Shown piece after piece: positions 7,130 to 16,248 of a stretch of DNA of 61,083 nt. This DNA comes from an uncultured Neomegalonema sp. (GTDB lineage: Bacteria > Pseudomonadota > Alphaproteobacteria > Rhodobacterales > Rhodobacteraceae), in the NCBI GenBank assembly GCA_937922185.1, contig CAKZUT010000115.1, positions 1 to 61,083 of the forward strand, read 5' to 3'. Position 1 is the stretch's first letter. Each line of letters starts with the position of its first letter. A program made the position numbers and the translations under genes. A model generated the notes under the pieces. The model was not told the DNA's origin and searched no databases. It worked only from the letters and a program-made list of their open reading frames with translations.

Positions 7130-10100
7130 CTAACCCGCGAACACGATCAGCAAGTCCTTCGCGTCCACCTGTGTTCCCGGTCCCGCGACGACGCGCCCGA
7201 CCTCGCCGTCGCGTTCGGCATGGATAGCCGTTTCCATTTTCATCGCCTCCAGCGACAGCAGCAGATCGCCGGCCTTGACGACCTGCCCCTGCTTCACCGC
7301 AACCGAGACGACCGAGCCGGGCATGGGGGCCGCAACATGGGTTTCATTCGTCGGATCGGCCTTCTCCGCCCGCCCCGCCGAGGCCACGGCATCGCGGTCG
7401 GGGACGCGGATGACGCGCGGCTGGCCGTTCAGCTCGAAGAACAGCTTGACGTCGCCCTCATCGGTCGTCTCGGAAATCGCGGAGAGACGGATATGCAGCG
7501 TCTTGCCTGCCTCCAGATCGACCGGGATCTCCTCGCCCGGCTCCATGCCGTAGAGAAAGGTCGGTGTCGGCACCGTGCGAACGGGGCCATAATCGCGGCG
7601 ACGGGCCATGTAATCGGTATAGACCTTCGGATACATCAGGTAGGAGGCGAGATCCTCGTCATCGACTTCCCGGTCCACCTGTGCCTCGGCCTCGGTGCGG
7701 GCGGCCTCCAGATCGACCGGCTCCATGAGCGAGCCGGGACGTACCGAGATCGGGGTCTCGCCCTTGAGCACCTTGGCCTGGATATCCGCCGGAAAGCCCC
7801 CCGGAGGCTGACCCAGATCGCCGCGCATCAGGCCGACCACGGATTCGGGGAAGGAGACATCCACGTCCGGGCTTTCCACCTGCGCGCGGGTCAGTCCGGC
7901 GGAGACCATCGACAGCGCCATGTCGCCCACCACCTTCGAGGTCGGCGTCACCTTGATGATATCGCCGAACATTGCGTTGACATCCGCATAGGTGCGGGCG
8001 ACCTCGTGCCAGCGATCCTCCAGCCCCATCGAGCGGGCCTGCGCCCGCAGGTTCGTGACCTGACCGCCCGGCATCTCGTGCAGATAGACCTCCGAGGTCG
8101 CGTGGCGCATATCGGATTCGAAGCCCGCATAGAGCCGCCGCACACCTTCCCAGTAATCGCTGATCTCCCGGATCGCATCGATATCGAGACCGGTATCGCG
8201 CGGCTGGTGGCGCAGGGCTTCGACCAGCGATCCCATGCAGGGTTGCGAGGTCAGCCCCGAAAAGGCGTCCATCGCCGCATCCGCCGCATCGACCCCCGCG
8301 TCGGAGGCCGCGAGAATGGAGGCCGCCGTAATCCCGGATGTGTTGTGGGTGTGAAAGTGGATGGGAATCGTTATCTCGTCCTTCAGGGCCTTCACCAGTG
8401 CCGTCGCGGCGGCGGGTTTGACGAGGCCCGCCATGTCCTTGATGCACAGCACATGCGCGCCCAAGGCTTCCAGTTCCTTCGCGATGCCCACATAGTAGCC
8501 GAGGGAGTATTTCGCCCGGTCGGGATCGTGGATATCGCCCGTGTAGCAGAAGGACGCCTCCAGTATGCGCCCGCTCTCCAGCACGGCATCGCAGGCGACG
8601 CGCATATTCTCGACCCAGTTCAGCGGGTCGAAGACGCGGAAGATATCCATGCCCACATCCGCCGATTTGCGGATGAAAAGCTGCACCACGTTATCGGGCA
8701 GGTTCGTGTAGCCGACCCCATTGGACGAGCGCACGAGCATCTGCGTCAGTAGATTGGGCATCGCCGCCCGCATCTCGCGCAGGCGTTGCCACGGGCATTC
8801 CTGCAAAAAGCGATAGGCCACGTCGAAGGTCGCCCCACCCCAGCATTCCATCGAGAACAGGTTCGGCAATGTCGCGGAATAGGCCGGGGCCACGCGCAGC
8901 ATGTCGATGGAGCGCATCCGGGTCGCCAGAAGGGACTGGTGCGCGTCGCGCATGGTCGTGTCGGTCAGGAGCAGCCGGTCCTGCGCCAGCATCCAGTCCG
9001 CAACCGCCTTCGGCCCCTGCGCGTCGAGCATCTGTTTCAGGCCGTCCGGCGCACCGCTGGCGCGCGGGGCTTTGGGCGGGCGCGCATCGGCGGGAGGGCG
9101 GGGCCTGCCCGCCGCCTCGGGGTTTCCGTTCACCGTGATATCGCCGATGAAGGTCAGCAGGCGCGTGGCCCGGTCACGGCGGCGCTCGAATTCAAAGAGG
9201 CCGGGCGTCTCGTCGATGAATTTCGTGTGGTAGGTGTCGTCCAGAAAACTCTCGTGCTTGAGCAGGTTTTCCACGAAGGCGATATTCGTCGCGACGCCCC
9301 GGATTCTGAACTCCCGGAGTGCGCGGTCCATCCGGGCAATCGCCGCGTCCGGGGTCGGCGCCCAGGCCGTCACCTTCTCCAGCAGGCTGTCGTAATAGCG
9401 TGTGATGACGGCCCCGGAATAGGCCGTGCCCCCGTCGAGCCGGATGCCGAAGCCCGTCGCCCCGCGATAGGCGGTGATGCGCCCGTAATCGGGAATGAAG
9501 TTGTTGAGGGGGTCTTCCGTGGTGATCCGGCACTGAATCGCGTGGCCGTTCAGTTCCACGTCTCCCTGCGAGGCCGCTCCCGTCGCCTCCGCCAGCGACT
9601 TGCCTTCGGCGATGAGGATCTGCGCCCGAACGATGTCGATCCCGGTCACTTCCTCCGTCACCGTATGCTCGACCTGCACACGCGGATTGACCTCGATGAA
9701 ATAGAAGGCGTCGGTTTCCATATCCATCAGGAACTCGACCGTGCCCGCGCATTCATATGTCGCATGACGGGCGATCTTCAGGCCCAGTTCGTTGATCTCC
9801 GCGCGCTGGGCATCGGTCAGATACGGGGCCGGTGCGCGCTCGACGACTTTCTGGTTGCGCCGCTGGACCGAGCAGTCGCGCTCATAGAGATGCAGCAGGC
9901 TCCCCTGTTTGTCGCCCAGTACCTGCACTTCCACATGGCGGGCCTTGAGGATCAGCTTTTCGAGATAGCCCTCGCCATTCCCGAAGGCCGCCTCCGCCTC
10001 GCGCCGCCCTTCGCGCACCTTCGCGTCCAGTTCATCCGGGCCGTGGATCGGGCGCATTCCGCGTCCGCCGCCGCCCCAGCTTGCCTTGAGCATCAGCGGA

Positions 10101-10582
10101 TAGCCGACCTCCTCGGCCATGGCGCGGATGCGGTCCATCGCGCCCGGTTCGTCAGGGTCGGGCAGTACCTCGGTTGCGGGGATCACCGGCACCCCGGCGG
10201 CGATGGCGGCACGGCGGGCGCTCGCCTTGTCGCCCAGCATCCGCATCGTCTCGGCCTTCGGTCCGATGAAGGCGATGCCGCTGGCATGGCAGGCATCCAC
10301 GAAATCGGGGTTCTCGGACAGGAGGCCATAACCGGGATGCACGGCATCCGCGCCGCATTCCCTCGCCACGCGAATAATCTCGTCGATGGACAGATAGGCC
10401 TCGACCGGCCCCAGCCCCTCGCCGATGCGATAGGCTTCGTCGGTCTTGAACCGATGCAGCCCCAGCTTGTCCTCTTCCGCATAGACCGCCACGGTCGCCT
10501 TGCCCAGTTCATTGGCGGCACGGCTGACGCGGATGGCGATTTCGCCCCGGTTTGCGATGAGAATTTTGCGGAATTCGGGCAT
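7130..10582 (-). CDS. pyc: Pyruvate carboxylase
   Basis: This biotin enzyme makes oxaloacetate from pyruvate, bicarbonate and ATP. At 1150 residues it has the normal single-chain length. Order of domains: biotin carboxylase (MPEFRKILIANRGEIAIRV, later GGGGRGMRP and EVNPRVQVEHTVTEEVTGID), carboxyltransferase (RDAHQSLLATRMRS, HFHTHNTSG), tetramerisation region, and the C-terminal biotinyl domain with SLEAMKMETAI, the Lys being the biotinylation site. The ORF track runs 67 codons further upstream; I place the start at MPEFRK since the enzyme's usual N-terminus begins there. It stands alone on the minus strand, just upstream of the crotonase pair. Confidence 0.97.
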   Translation of the reverse strand: MPEFRKILIANRGEIAIRVSRAANELGKATVAVYAEEDKLGLHRFKTDEAYRIGEGLGPVEAYLSIDEIIRVARECGADAVHPGYGLLSENPDFVDACHASGIAFIGPKAETMRMLGDKASARRAAIAAGVPVIPATEVLPDPDEPGAMDRIRAMAEEVGYPLMLKASWGGGGRGMRPIHGPDELDAKVREGRREAEAAFGNGEGYLEKLILKARHVEVQVLGDKQGSLLHLYERDCSVQRRNQKVVERAPAPYLTDAQRAEINELGLKIARHATYECAGTVEFLMDMETDAFYFIEVNPRVQVEHTVTEEVTGIDIVRAQILIAEGKSLAEATGAASQGDVELNGHAIQCRITTEDPLNNFIPDYGRITAYRGATGFGIRLDGGTAYSGAVITRYYDSLLEKVTAWAPTPDAAIARMDRALREFRIRGVATNIAFVENLLKHESFLDDTYHTKFIDETPGLFEFERRRDRATRLLTFIGDITVNGNPEAAGRPRPPADARPPKAPRASGAPDGLKQMLDAQGPKAVADWMLAQDRLLLTDTTMRDAHQSLLATRMRSIDMLRVAPAYSATLPNLFSMECWGGATFDVAYRFLQECPWQRLREMRAAMPNLLTQMLVRSSNGVGYTNLPDNVVQLFIRKSADVGMDIFRVFDPLNWVENMRVACDAVLESGRILEASFCYTGDIHDPDRAKYSLGYYVGIAKELEALGAHVLCIKDMAGLVKPAAATALVKALKDEITIPIHFHTHNTSGITAASILAASDAGVDAADAAMDAFSGLTSQPCMGSLVEALRHQPRDTGLDIDAIREISDYWEGVRRLYAGFESDMRHATSEVYLHEMPGGQVTNLRAQARSMGLEDRWHEVARTYADVNAMFGDIIKVTPTSKVVGDMALSMVSAGLTRAQVESPDVDVSFPESVVGLMRGDLGQPPGGFPADIQAKVLKGETPISVRPGSLMEPVDLEAARTEAEAQVDREVDDEDLASYLMYPKVYTDYMARRRDYGPVRTVPTPTFLYGMEPGEEIPVDLEAGKTLHIRLSAISETTDEGDVKLFFELNGQPRVIRVPDRDAVASAGRAEKADPTNETHVAAPMPGSVVSVAVKQGQVVKAGDLLLSLEAMKMETAIHAERDGEVGRVVAGPGTQVDAKDLLIVFAG

Positions 10583-10652
10583 GGAGGCGCTCCCTGCGTT
10601 ATGGCGTTGGGGCAGAGGTAACGGGTTTGCCGGCAGGGAGCAATTCGGTCGG

Positions 10653-10793
10653 TCAGACGAGCGCGGGTTTCCCGCGTACCCGGCCACGGGCTTCCGGCAC
10701 AGCGACGAACAGGCCCCGGATATCCGCAGGCAGGAGCGACTGACGGACCATGTCCTCCCACACCGCCGGATGCGGAGCCGCAAGCGGATTCAC
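10653..10793 (-). CDS. Possible small protein or gene remnant (46 aa)
   Basis: Too short for the ORF track. From a GTG, the frame reads NPLAAPHPAVWEDMVRQSLL and later PADIRGLFVAVPEARGRV before a TGA. The residue mix looks like real coding sequence, and the frame stays open about 22 codons further upstream. It lies 70 bp before pyc on the same strand. I recognise no family. It may be a small protein or the C-terminal remnant of a lost gene. The rest of the 10583-10921 gap holds nothing I can support. Confidence 0.3.
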   Translation of the reverse strand: MNPLAAPHPAVWEDMVRQSLLPADIRGLFVAVPEARGRVRGKPALV

Positions 10794-10921
10794 CGCAACA
10801 GGGACGCTATTCGTGGCGCAAGTCGTGATGGCAGCCTTTGGTCGTGTGGCGTTCTTTGCTGTCTGACCCCTGACGGTTCACCGGTCATGTTCGGGATGCA
10901 TTGATTTTCCGCCGCTGCCCC

Positions 10922-11236
10922 TCAATCCGCGTCGCCCTCGTAAGGTTCCTCGTTGATGTCGTCGTCGGCGTCCTGCCGCCTGCGGGCGGAGCGGCGCAGC
11001 AGGGTCGCGCCCAGCAATCCGCCGATGCCGCACAGGACATAGGGCAGGCTGGTGTTGACGTTCTCGCTCACCACGGCCGGATCGACGACCATCAGTGTCA
11101 CGGCGGTCAGGAAGGCCCCGATGCAGGCCCCGCCGAAGAAGAATTCATCCGTCAGCAATTGCAGACCGGCAAGGGCGAAGGCGGCCATGAACCAGAAGTA
11201 AGGATGAAAACTCCAGGTCGCCAGCCAGTCCATCAT
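10922..11236 (-). CDS. Short NfeD-like membrane protein
   Basis: A 104-residue membrane protein with two or three hydrophobic segments (YFWFMAAFALAGLQLL, GACIGAFLTAVTLMVV, VLCGIGGLLGATLL) and an acidic tail. The pattern matches the membrane part of NfeD proteins, which accompany stomatin-like proteins and are thought to help them at the membrane. The soluble OB domain typical of longer NfeD proteins is not evident, so this would be a reduced form. It starts directly after the stop of the stomatin-like gene, forming an operon. Confidence 0.8.
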   Translation of the reverse strand: MMDWLATWSFHPYFWFMAAFALAGLQLLTDEFFFGGACIGAFLTAVTLMVVDPAVVSENVNTSLPYVLCGIGGLLGATLLRRSARRRQDADDDINEEPYEGDAD

Positions 11237-12109
11237 CTATCTCGCCTTCAACAGGTCCACCGCGCGCCCGAACGTCTCCAGCATTTCGGCGGGCAGGAGT
11301 ACGGTACGGGTATTTGTGCCGTCCGCAACCTTCGTCATCGCCTCGATCTGCCGTTTCCGCACTTCGAACTCAACCGCCTGCACCCCGTGTTCGGCGATGG
11401 CGCTGGAGACGATCTGGATCGCATAGGCATCCGCATCGGCGATGACCTTGCGGCCCTCGGCCCGTTTGCGGGCGTCATAGAGCATCGCGTCGGCCTTCAG
11501 TTCGATGGTTCGCTTGTCTCCCTCCGCTTCGGTCACCGAGGCCCGCCGCTTCCGCTCGGCATTGAGCTGCTGCATCATTGCCTCGCGGGTGCGTTCGTTG
11601 AGATTGACATCCAGCACCTCGGCGCGGGTGATGACCACGCCCCAGTCCCGTGTCGCGCCTTCGAGCTGTTCCTTGATCGCCATGTTCAGATCGGCGCGGT
11701 TCGACTGCACCTTGTCGAGATCGGTCGTGCCGATCTCGGATCGCACGATGCCCGCCACGGTCGTCGTCACCGCCGAATCGATATCCCGGATGCGGTAGAT
11801 CATGCGTTCGGGCGAGACGACCCGGAAGAAGACGGCCACCACCACCTCGATCACCACGTTGTCGTTCGTGATCGCGTCCTGATGCATGGGCGGCAGGGGG
11901 CGTTCGAGGATATCGACCTCACGCCGCACCGTCTCGATGAAGGGAACCAGGACATGCAGTCCGGCTGTGGCGACCCGGCTGTACTTGCCGAGGCGCTCGA
12001 TCACGAAGGCCTGACTCTGGGGGACGATGATGAAACTCTTCCACAGAGCCAGCAGCAGCAGGAGCGCGAGGACCAGCCCCATGCCCAGTGCCAGATACTC
12101 CAGTCCCAT
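11237..12109 (-). CDS. SPFH/band 7 (stomatin-like, QmcA-type) membrane protein
   Basis: A 290-residue protein: one N-terminal membrane helix (LALGMGLVLALLLLLALW), then the band 7/SPFH domain with SQAFVIERLGKYSRV, NDNVVIEVVVAVFFRVV and DWGVVITRAEVLDVN, then a coiled-coil region (NAERKRRASVTEAEGDKRTI). Stomatin-like proteins form oligomers in membrane microdomains and modulate membrane proteases and transporters. It is paired with an NfeD-like gene downstream, the classic arrangement. A second, unrelated SPFH protein lies at 25503-26618. Confidence 0.93.
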   Translation of the reverse strand: MGLEYLALGMGLVLALLLLLALWKSFIIVPQSQAFVIERLGKYSRVATAGLHVLVPFIETVRREVDILERPLPPMHQDAITNDNVVIEVVVAVFFRVVSPERMIYRIRDIDSAVTTTVAGIVRSEIGTTDLDKVQSNRADLNMAIKEQLEGATRDWGVVITRAEVLDVNLNERTREAMMQQLNAERKRRASVTEAEGDKRTIELKADAMLYDARKRAEGRKVIADADAYAIQIVSSAIAEHGVQAVEFEVRKRQIEAMTKVADGTNTRTVLLPAEMLETFGRAVDLLKAR

Positions 12110-12205
12110 CGCTGCTTCCTTCCCGTCTCAACCCGTTGTCATAAGACCTTACAATGAAAGGCGGACCGGGGGAAGAGTCGGAAAGGTCTGCACCCTGAAG
12201 CGCGT

Positions 12206-12781
12206 TCAGGCCACCCGGCTGTCCAGCAGATACTCGTCCGACAGCAGAAACAGCTCGTTGGTCAGTTCGGGTTCGTCCGTTTCCAGCGCCATGACCTCAT
12301 GTTCTTTGAAAGGCACATAGACCGAGGCCGCCGTCGCGCCCGGCTCGATCGGTGCGACCCAGATAATGAACCGTTCGACCGTGTCCTGATCGTCGAGGGA
12401 GAGCGGCAGGATCATGCGCTCAAGGCTTTTGAACAGGCCACTCTCAAGCGTCGCGCGCTGAATCGAATAGCAGGGTTTGCGTGTGCGGATGCTCAGTTCA
12501 TAGGGAGCGACGGTATCGTGATACGATGCCTCGGGAATGGCATCCTCAAGATATTTCTTGTGAAAATTCGGGCCGAGATGCCGCGCCACATTCGCGCCGT
12601 GCAACGATACGAAGTATCGCTTGTCGCCTTCGTGCAGATGGACGATGCTGATATCCCCGACCCATTGGCGCAGACGAAGCGGGTCGGCGAAGCGGGCGGT
12701 CGGCAGGGCATGGGTGCCACATGCATCATGCCATTGCCTCAGCAGCGCCTCGGCAGGCTCCTGCAAAATCAGTCGTGTCAT
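12206..12781 (-). CDS. PAS_5-family protein (alphaproteobacterial, 191 aa)
   Basis: A soluble 191-residue protein resembling the PAS_5 family, a single degenerate PAS fold common in alphaproteobacteria and of unknown role. Typical features are the N-terminal LLRQWHDACG and LPTARFADPLRLRQWVGDIS, the FVSLHGANVARHLG core, and a C-terminal half beginning RMILPLSLDD. No output domain is attached. It is divergent from the MOSC gene across an AT-rich gap. Confidence 0.75.
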   Translation of the reverse strand: MTRLILQEPAEALLRQWHDACGTHALPTARFADPLRLRQWVGDISIVHLHEGDKRYFVSLHGANVARHLGPNFHKKYLEDAIPEASYHDTVAPYELSIRTRKPCYSIQRATLESGLFKSLERMILPLSLDDQDTVERFIIWVAPIEPGATAASVYVPFKEHEVMALETDEPELTNELFLLSDEYLLDSRVA

Positions 12782-12845
12782 GTCGCTCTCCAGCTTCAGC
12801 TCTGTTCCGCCCCCAGAGGTAGCAATATACTATCGTGCTAAACTG

Positions 12846-12876
12846 AATTCCGGGTTGAAATACAATCCTTGGAATT
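12846..12876. promoter_or_regulatory. Spaced inverted repeat in the AT-rich gap between divergent genes
   Basis: AATTCC and GGAATT face each other across 19 bases in the AT-rich gap (12782-12942) that separates the leftward PAS_5 gene and the rightward MOSC gene. This gap must hold both promoters. The repeat could be an operator, but it is short and may be chance. Confidence 0.3.
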
Positions 12877-12942
12877 ACTCAAGTTTGATGCTTTTTAAAA
12901 CCCTTCGCCCGTCGCCCTGAATTTTCCGAGCCTGAATGTGCC

Positions 12943-13524
12943 ATGCCTGTCCTGACACCGAGCGACATAGAAGGCGAAACCGTCGGGCTGTTCGTCAATC
13001 CCGACCGGGAGGACGGCATGGCGAGTCGTGCGGTGGAAGCCGTGCGAGTGACCTTCGCGGGGTTCGAGGGCGAGGCGCATGGGGGGCTGACCCGCCCCTC
13101 CTGTACCCGTGTGAAGCTGCAATATCCGCGCAATACCGAAATCCGCAATGTCCGCCAGATCTGCATCCTGTCGGAGGAGGAGATCGCCGGGATCGCCGCC
13201 GATATGAAACTCGATACGATAGACCCGCGCTGGCTGGGCGCGAATGTGGTGATGCGGGGCATCCCGGACCTGACGCAGCTTCCGCCCGCATCGCGCCTGA
13301 TCTTCGCGAACGGGGTCTCGCTCGTCATCGACATGGAAAACGCCCCCTGCCGCATCGCCGCACAATCCATCGAGGATCACAGACCGGGACAGGGCATGAG
13401 CTTTCCGGCACATGCAGCGGGTCGCCGGGGCGTCACCGCCTGGGTCGAGCGCGAGGGCGAGATCACGACCGGCGAACGCGCGCGCCTTCATGTTCCGCCC
13501 CAGCGGCTCTATCCGCATCTGTAA
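12943..13524 (+). CDS. MOSC-domain protein
   Basis: A 193-residue protein with the MOSC fold signature: GEAHGGLTRPSC, NVRQICILSEEEIAGIAA, LGANVVMRGIPDLTQLPPAS, and a cysteine in MENAPCRIAAQSI at the place of the conserved MOSC Cys. MOSC domains handle sulfur carried as persulfide and occur in molybdenum-cofactor sulfurases and stand-alone enzymes that reduce N-hydroxylated compounds. No molybdenum-cofactor genes are near, so the substrate is open. Confidence 0.85.
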   Translation: MPVLTPSDIEGETVGLFVNPDREDGMASRAVEAVRVTFAGFEGEAHGGLTRPSCTRVKLQYPRNTEIRNVRQICILSEEEIAGIAADMKLDTIDPRWLGANVVMRGIPDLTQLPPASRLIFANGVSLVIDMENAPCRIAAQSIEDHRPGQGMSFPAHAAGRRGVTAWVEREGEITTGERARLHVPPQRLYPHL

Positions 13525-13713
13525 TGCCGATGCGCGCGCCGGGGTGATATGGGCCGCCTTTCGCGAAGTATTCCCGCCGTGACCCCTGCCCCAGCCCGGT
13601 GATGATTTGATATCGCATCAAAAATTCACACCTTCCCCCGTGATCTTTGTGTCGGGTCTTGTTAAGCCCGTGCATCATACGCCCCGAACGCAGCCCTGAG
13701 CAGGTGCCCGCCC

Positions 13714-15162
13714 ATGAACCAGTCCAGAAACGTCAAGATCGTCGCCACTCTCGGACCGTCTTCCTCAGACCGGGCGATGATCCGCACGTTGTTCGAGACG
13801 GGCGTGGATGTCTTTCGCCTGAACATGAGCCACGGGACGCAGGAGGATCAGCGTGACCGCTACGAACTGATCCGCGAGGTCGAGCATGAGCTGGGCCGCC
13901 CCATCGGCGTCCTCGCCGACCTTCAGGGGCCGAAGATCCGATGCGGCGTCTTTGCGGATGCGCCCCATGAGCTGAGCGTGGGACAGAGCTTTCGCTTCGA
14001 TCTCGACGAGACACCGGGGGATGCCAGCCGGGTTCGCCTGCCTCATCCCGAAATCCTCGGTGCCCTGACCGAAGGGGCGACCATCCTCGTCAATGACGGC
14101 AAGATCCGCATGAAGGTGCGCGAGGCCTATGGTGACGCGGTGGTCGCGGAGGTGCTGGTCGGCGGCGAGATTTCCGACCGCAAGGGCATCAATCTGCCCG
14201 ATGTCGTGCTGCCCGTTGCGGCCCTGTCCGACAAGGACCGCTCCGATCTGGAGTTTGCCTGCGATCTCGGCGCGGACTGGATCGCGCTGTCCTTCGTGCA
14301 GCGCGCGGCGGATATCGAGGAGGCCAAGGCTCTTATCAAGGGCCGCGCCCTTGTGATGACCAAAGTGGAGAAACCGGCGGCGGTGAGGGATTTTCCCTCC
14401 ATCCTCGCCGCATCCGACGGCATTATGGTCGCGCGCGGTGATCTGGGGGTCGAGATGGAGCTGTCCGACCTGCCCGCGATCCAGAAATCGCTGATCCGGT
14501 CCTGCCGGGATATCGGCAAGCCCGTCGTCGTCGCCACGCAGATGCTGGAGAGCATGATTTCCAGCCCCGTGCCCACCAGGGCCGAAATCTCCGATGTGGC
14601 GGGTGCGATCTACGAGGGGGCCGATGCCGTCATGCTGTCGGCGGAATCGGCGGCGGGGCAATTTCCCGTCGAGGCCGTCGCGACCATGGTGAATGTCGCC
14701 CTGCGCGTGGAGGCCGATCCCCAGTATCGCGAGCAGATCGATGCCTCGCGCACCGCCGCCAAGGCCAGTGTCGCCACAGCCATCACCGCCGCCGCCCGCG
14801 AGGTTGCCGAGGCCGTCGAGGTCAGCGCCGTCTGTTGCTTCACCCATTCGGGCACCACCGCCCGCCTCGCCGCCCGTGAACGCCCGAACGCTCCGATCAT
14901 CGCCCTGACCCCGGTGATGAGCACCGCCCGCGCCCTGACGATGTACTGGGGCCTGCATTGCATCGTTTCCGACGAGGTGACACGCTTCAAGCTGGCGGTC
15001 GTGTCGGCGGCGCGGGCCGCAAAGGCCATGGGCATCGCGGAGGAGGGCGACCGCATCGCCGTCACCGCCGGAGTTCCCTTCGGTCGTCCGGGTACCACCA
15101 ACATCCTCCGGGTCGCCCCCGTGGACGAGCAGGCGATCTACGAGGGCGAGAGCAATTACTGA
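13714..15162 (+). CDS. pyk: Pyruvate kinase
   Basis: Catalyses phosphoenolpyruvate plus ADP to pyruvate plus ATP. The 482-residue length is normal. Signatures: KIVATLGPSSSD at the N-terminus, FRLNMSHGT, LQGPKIRCG, and the active-site stretch MTKVEKPAAVRDFPSIL followed by DGIMVARGDLGVEM. The C-terminal domain (CFTHSGTTARLAARERP) is complete. It stands alone on the plus strand with a 190-bp upstream gap in which I could not assign a promoter with confidence. Confidence 0.97.
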   Translation: MNQSRNVKIVATLGPSSSDRAMIRTLFETGVDVFRLNMSHGTQEDQRDRYELIREVEHELGRPIGVLADLQGPKIRCGVFADAPHELSVGQSFRFDLDETPGDASRVRLPHPEILGALTEGATILVNDGKIRMKVREAYGDAVVAEVLVGGEISDRKGINLPDVVLPVAALSDKDRSDLEFACDLGADWIALSFVQRAADIEEAKALIKGRALVMTKVEKPAAVRDFPSILAASDGIMVARGDLGVEMELSDLPAIQKSLIRSCRDIGKPVVVATQMLESMISSPVPTRAEISDVAGAIYEGADAVMLSAESAAGQFPVEAVATMVNVALRVEADPQYREQIDASRTAAKASVATAITAAAREVAEAVEVSAVCCFTHSGTTARLAARERPNAPIIALTPVMSTARALTMYWGLHCIVSDEVTRFKLAVVSAARAAKAMGIAEEGDRIAVTAGVPFGRPGTTNILRVAPVDEQAIYEGESNY

Positions 15163-15261
15163 TCCCCGTTCCGGGTCGCCGATTTTCACGTTGCGGAGCC
15201 TTGCGAATATTGTCAGCATCCGGCGCGGGGGCTGGGACGATCATACTGAGGAGATGACGCG

Positions 15262-16206
15262 ATGCGCTTCCTGACCACTCTAGCCACCCTGACCGTGCTG
15301 ACCATAGCCCTGCCCTGGACGGCGCAGCCGGTTGCCGCGCAGCAGGTCGTGAAAGAATCGATCACCTGCGAATCCACCAACCGGCAGCGAGTCGAATGCC
15401 CCGTGAACGGGCGCCTGCGCGCCGTCCGGCAGACCGCCGCGATCGGGGGAGGGTTCTGCCTGCAAGGATTTTCCTGGGGCTATGAGAGCGGTCATGTGTG
15501 GGTCGATCTTGGTTGTTCGGGCACCTTCGATGTCGAGGTTCAGCGGGAAGTCACCGCCGAACGACAGCAACGGCGGGCCGCGCGCCAGACCTTCACCGAG
15601 GCGCTCGATTGCCGGGCGCAGGGGCGGCAGCGCCTGGAATGCCCGGTCGATGGGCGCATCGAGAATGTTGAGCCGGTCGGCTCCTTCACCAGCATTCCCT
15701 GTCGCTATGGCACGTCCTGGGGTTATGAGAGGCGTCATGTGTGGGTAGAGCGTGGCTGCGAGGCCCGTTTCAACGTGACCTTCACGCGCCGGATCGCCGA
15801 ACCTGCCCCCGAACCCGCACCCGCTCGCAGGGACGAGCCGCAGGTCACCCGCGACAAGGCCCCGGCCAGAGGCATCGCGGACGCGGCCCTCTCCGATATC
15901 GTCGCGCAGGGGGCCTGCACGGGCCTCTATCCCTCGCTCGGTTCCGGCGGCTTCGTTTTCGCCGTTCCCCGCGAATGCTCGCAGAATGCTCCCGATTGCT
16001 CGGCTGTCTGCAAGGGCATCACCCAAACCGTCGAGACGCGGAGCTGGCGCAAGAGGCTCAGCAGCAGGAAGCTCGGATGCTTCAATTCCGTGCATGTCTA
16101 TGCCAACGGGCCGGGCGAGGTCGGCGGGGCCGGGCTTCGCAGCTACGTCTATAACAGTTGCGGCGGTCAATGCGGCCCCAATTACTGTTGCTGCTCCGCC
16201 GAGTGA
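15262..16206 (+). CDS. Secreted protein with two DUF3011 repeats and a Cys-rich C-terminus
   Basis: A 314-residue exported protein with a signal peptide ending QPVAAQQ. Two tandem copies of a roughly 65-residue unit follow: one contains FSWGYESGHVWVDLGC, the other TSWGYERRHVWVERGC; each has paired cysteines around a CP(V/I) segment, as in DUF3011. After a Pro/Glu-rich linker a third domain of about 100 residues carries eleven cysteines and ends NSCGGQCGPNYCCCSAE. The unit is found in secreted proteins and thought to be a small binding fold. GAGGAG precedes the ATG. Function is unknown; disulfide-rich structure suggests a stable extracellular or periplasmic role. Confidence 0.8.
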   Translation: MRFLTTLATLTVLTIALPWTAQPVAAQQVVKESITCESTNRQRVECPVNGRLRAVRQTAAIGGGFCLQGFSWGYESGHVWVDLGCSGTFDVEVQREVTAERQQRRAARQTFTEALDCRAQGRQRLECPVDGRIENVEPVGSFTSIPCRYGTSWGYERRHVWVERGCEARFNVTFTRRIAEPAPEPAPARRDEPQVTRDKAPARGIADAALSDIVAQGACTGLYPSLGSGGFVFAVPRECSQNAPDCSAVCKGITQTVETRSWRKRLSSRKLGCFNSVHVYANGPGEVGGAGLRSYVYNSCGGQCGPNYCCCSAE

Positions 16207-16248
16207 CCTGACCCGCCCTGCCGCATGGCACCATCCGAGGACAATCCC

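Noticed and set aside
7124-10621. Two long plus-strand frames (542 and 611 residues) over pyc
   Set aside because: Antisense shadows of pyruvate carboxylase, caused by high GC at third codon positions; no domain is recognisable.
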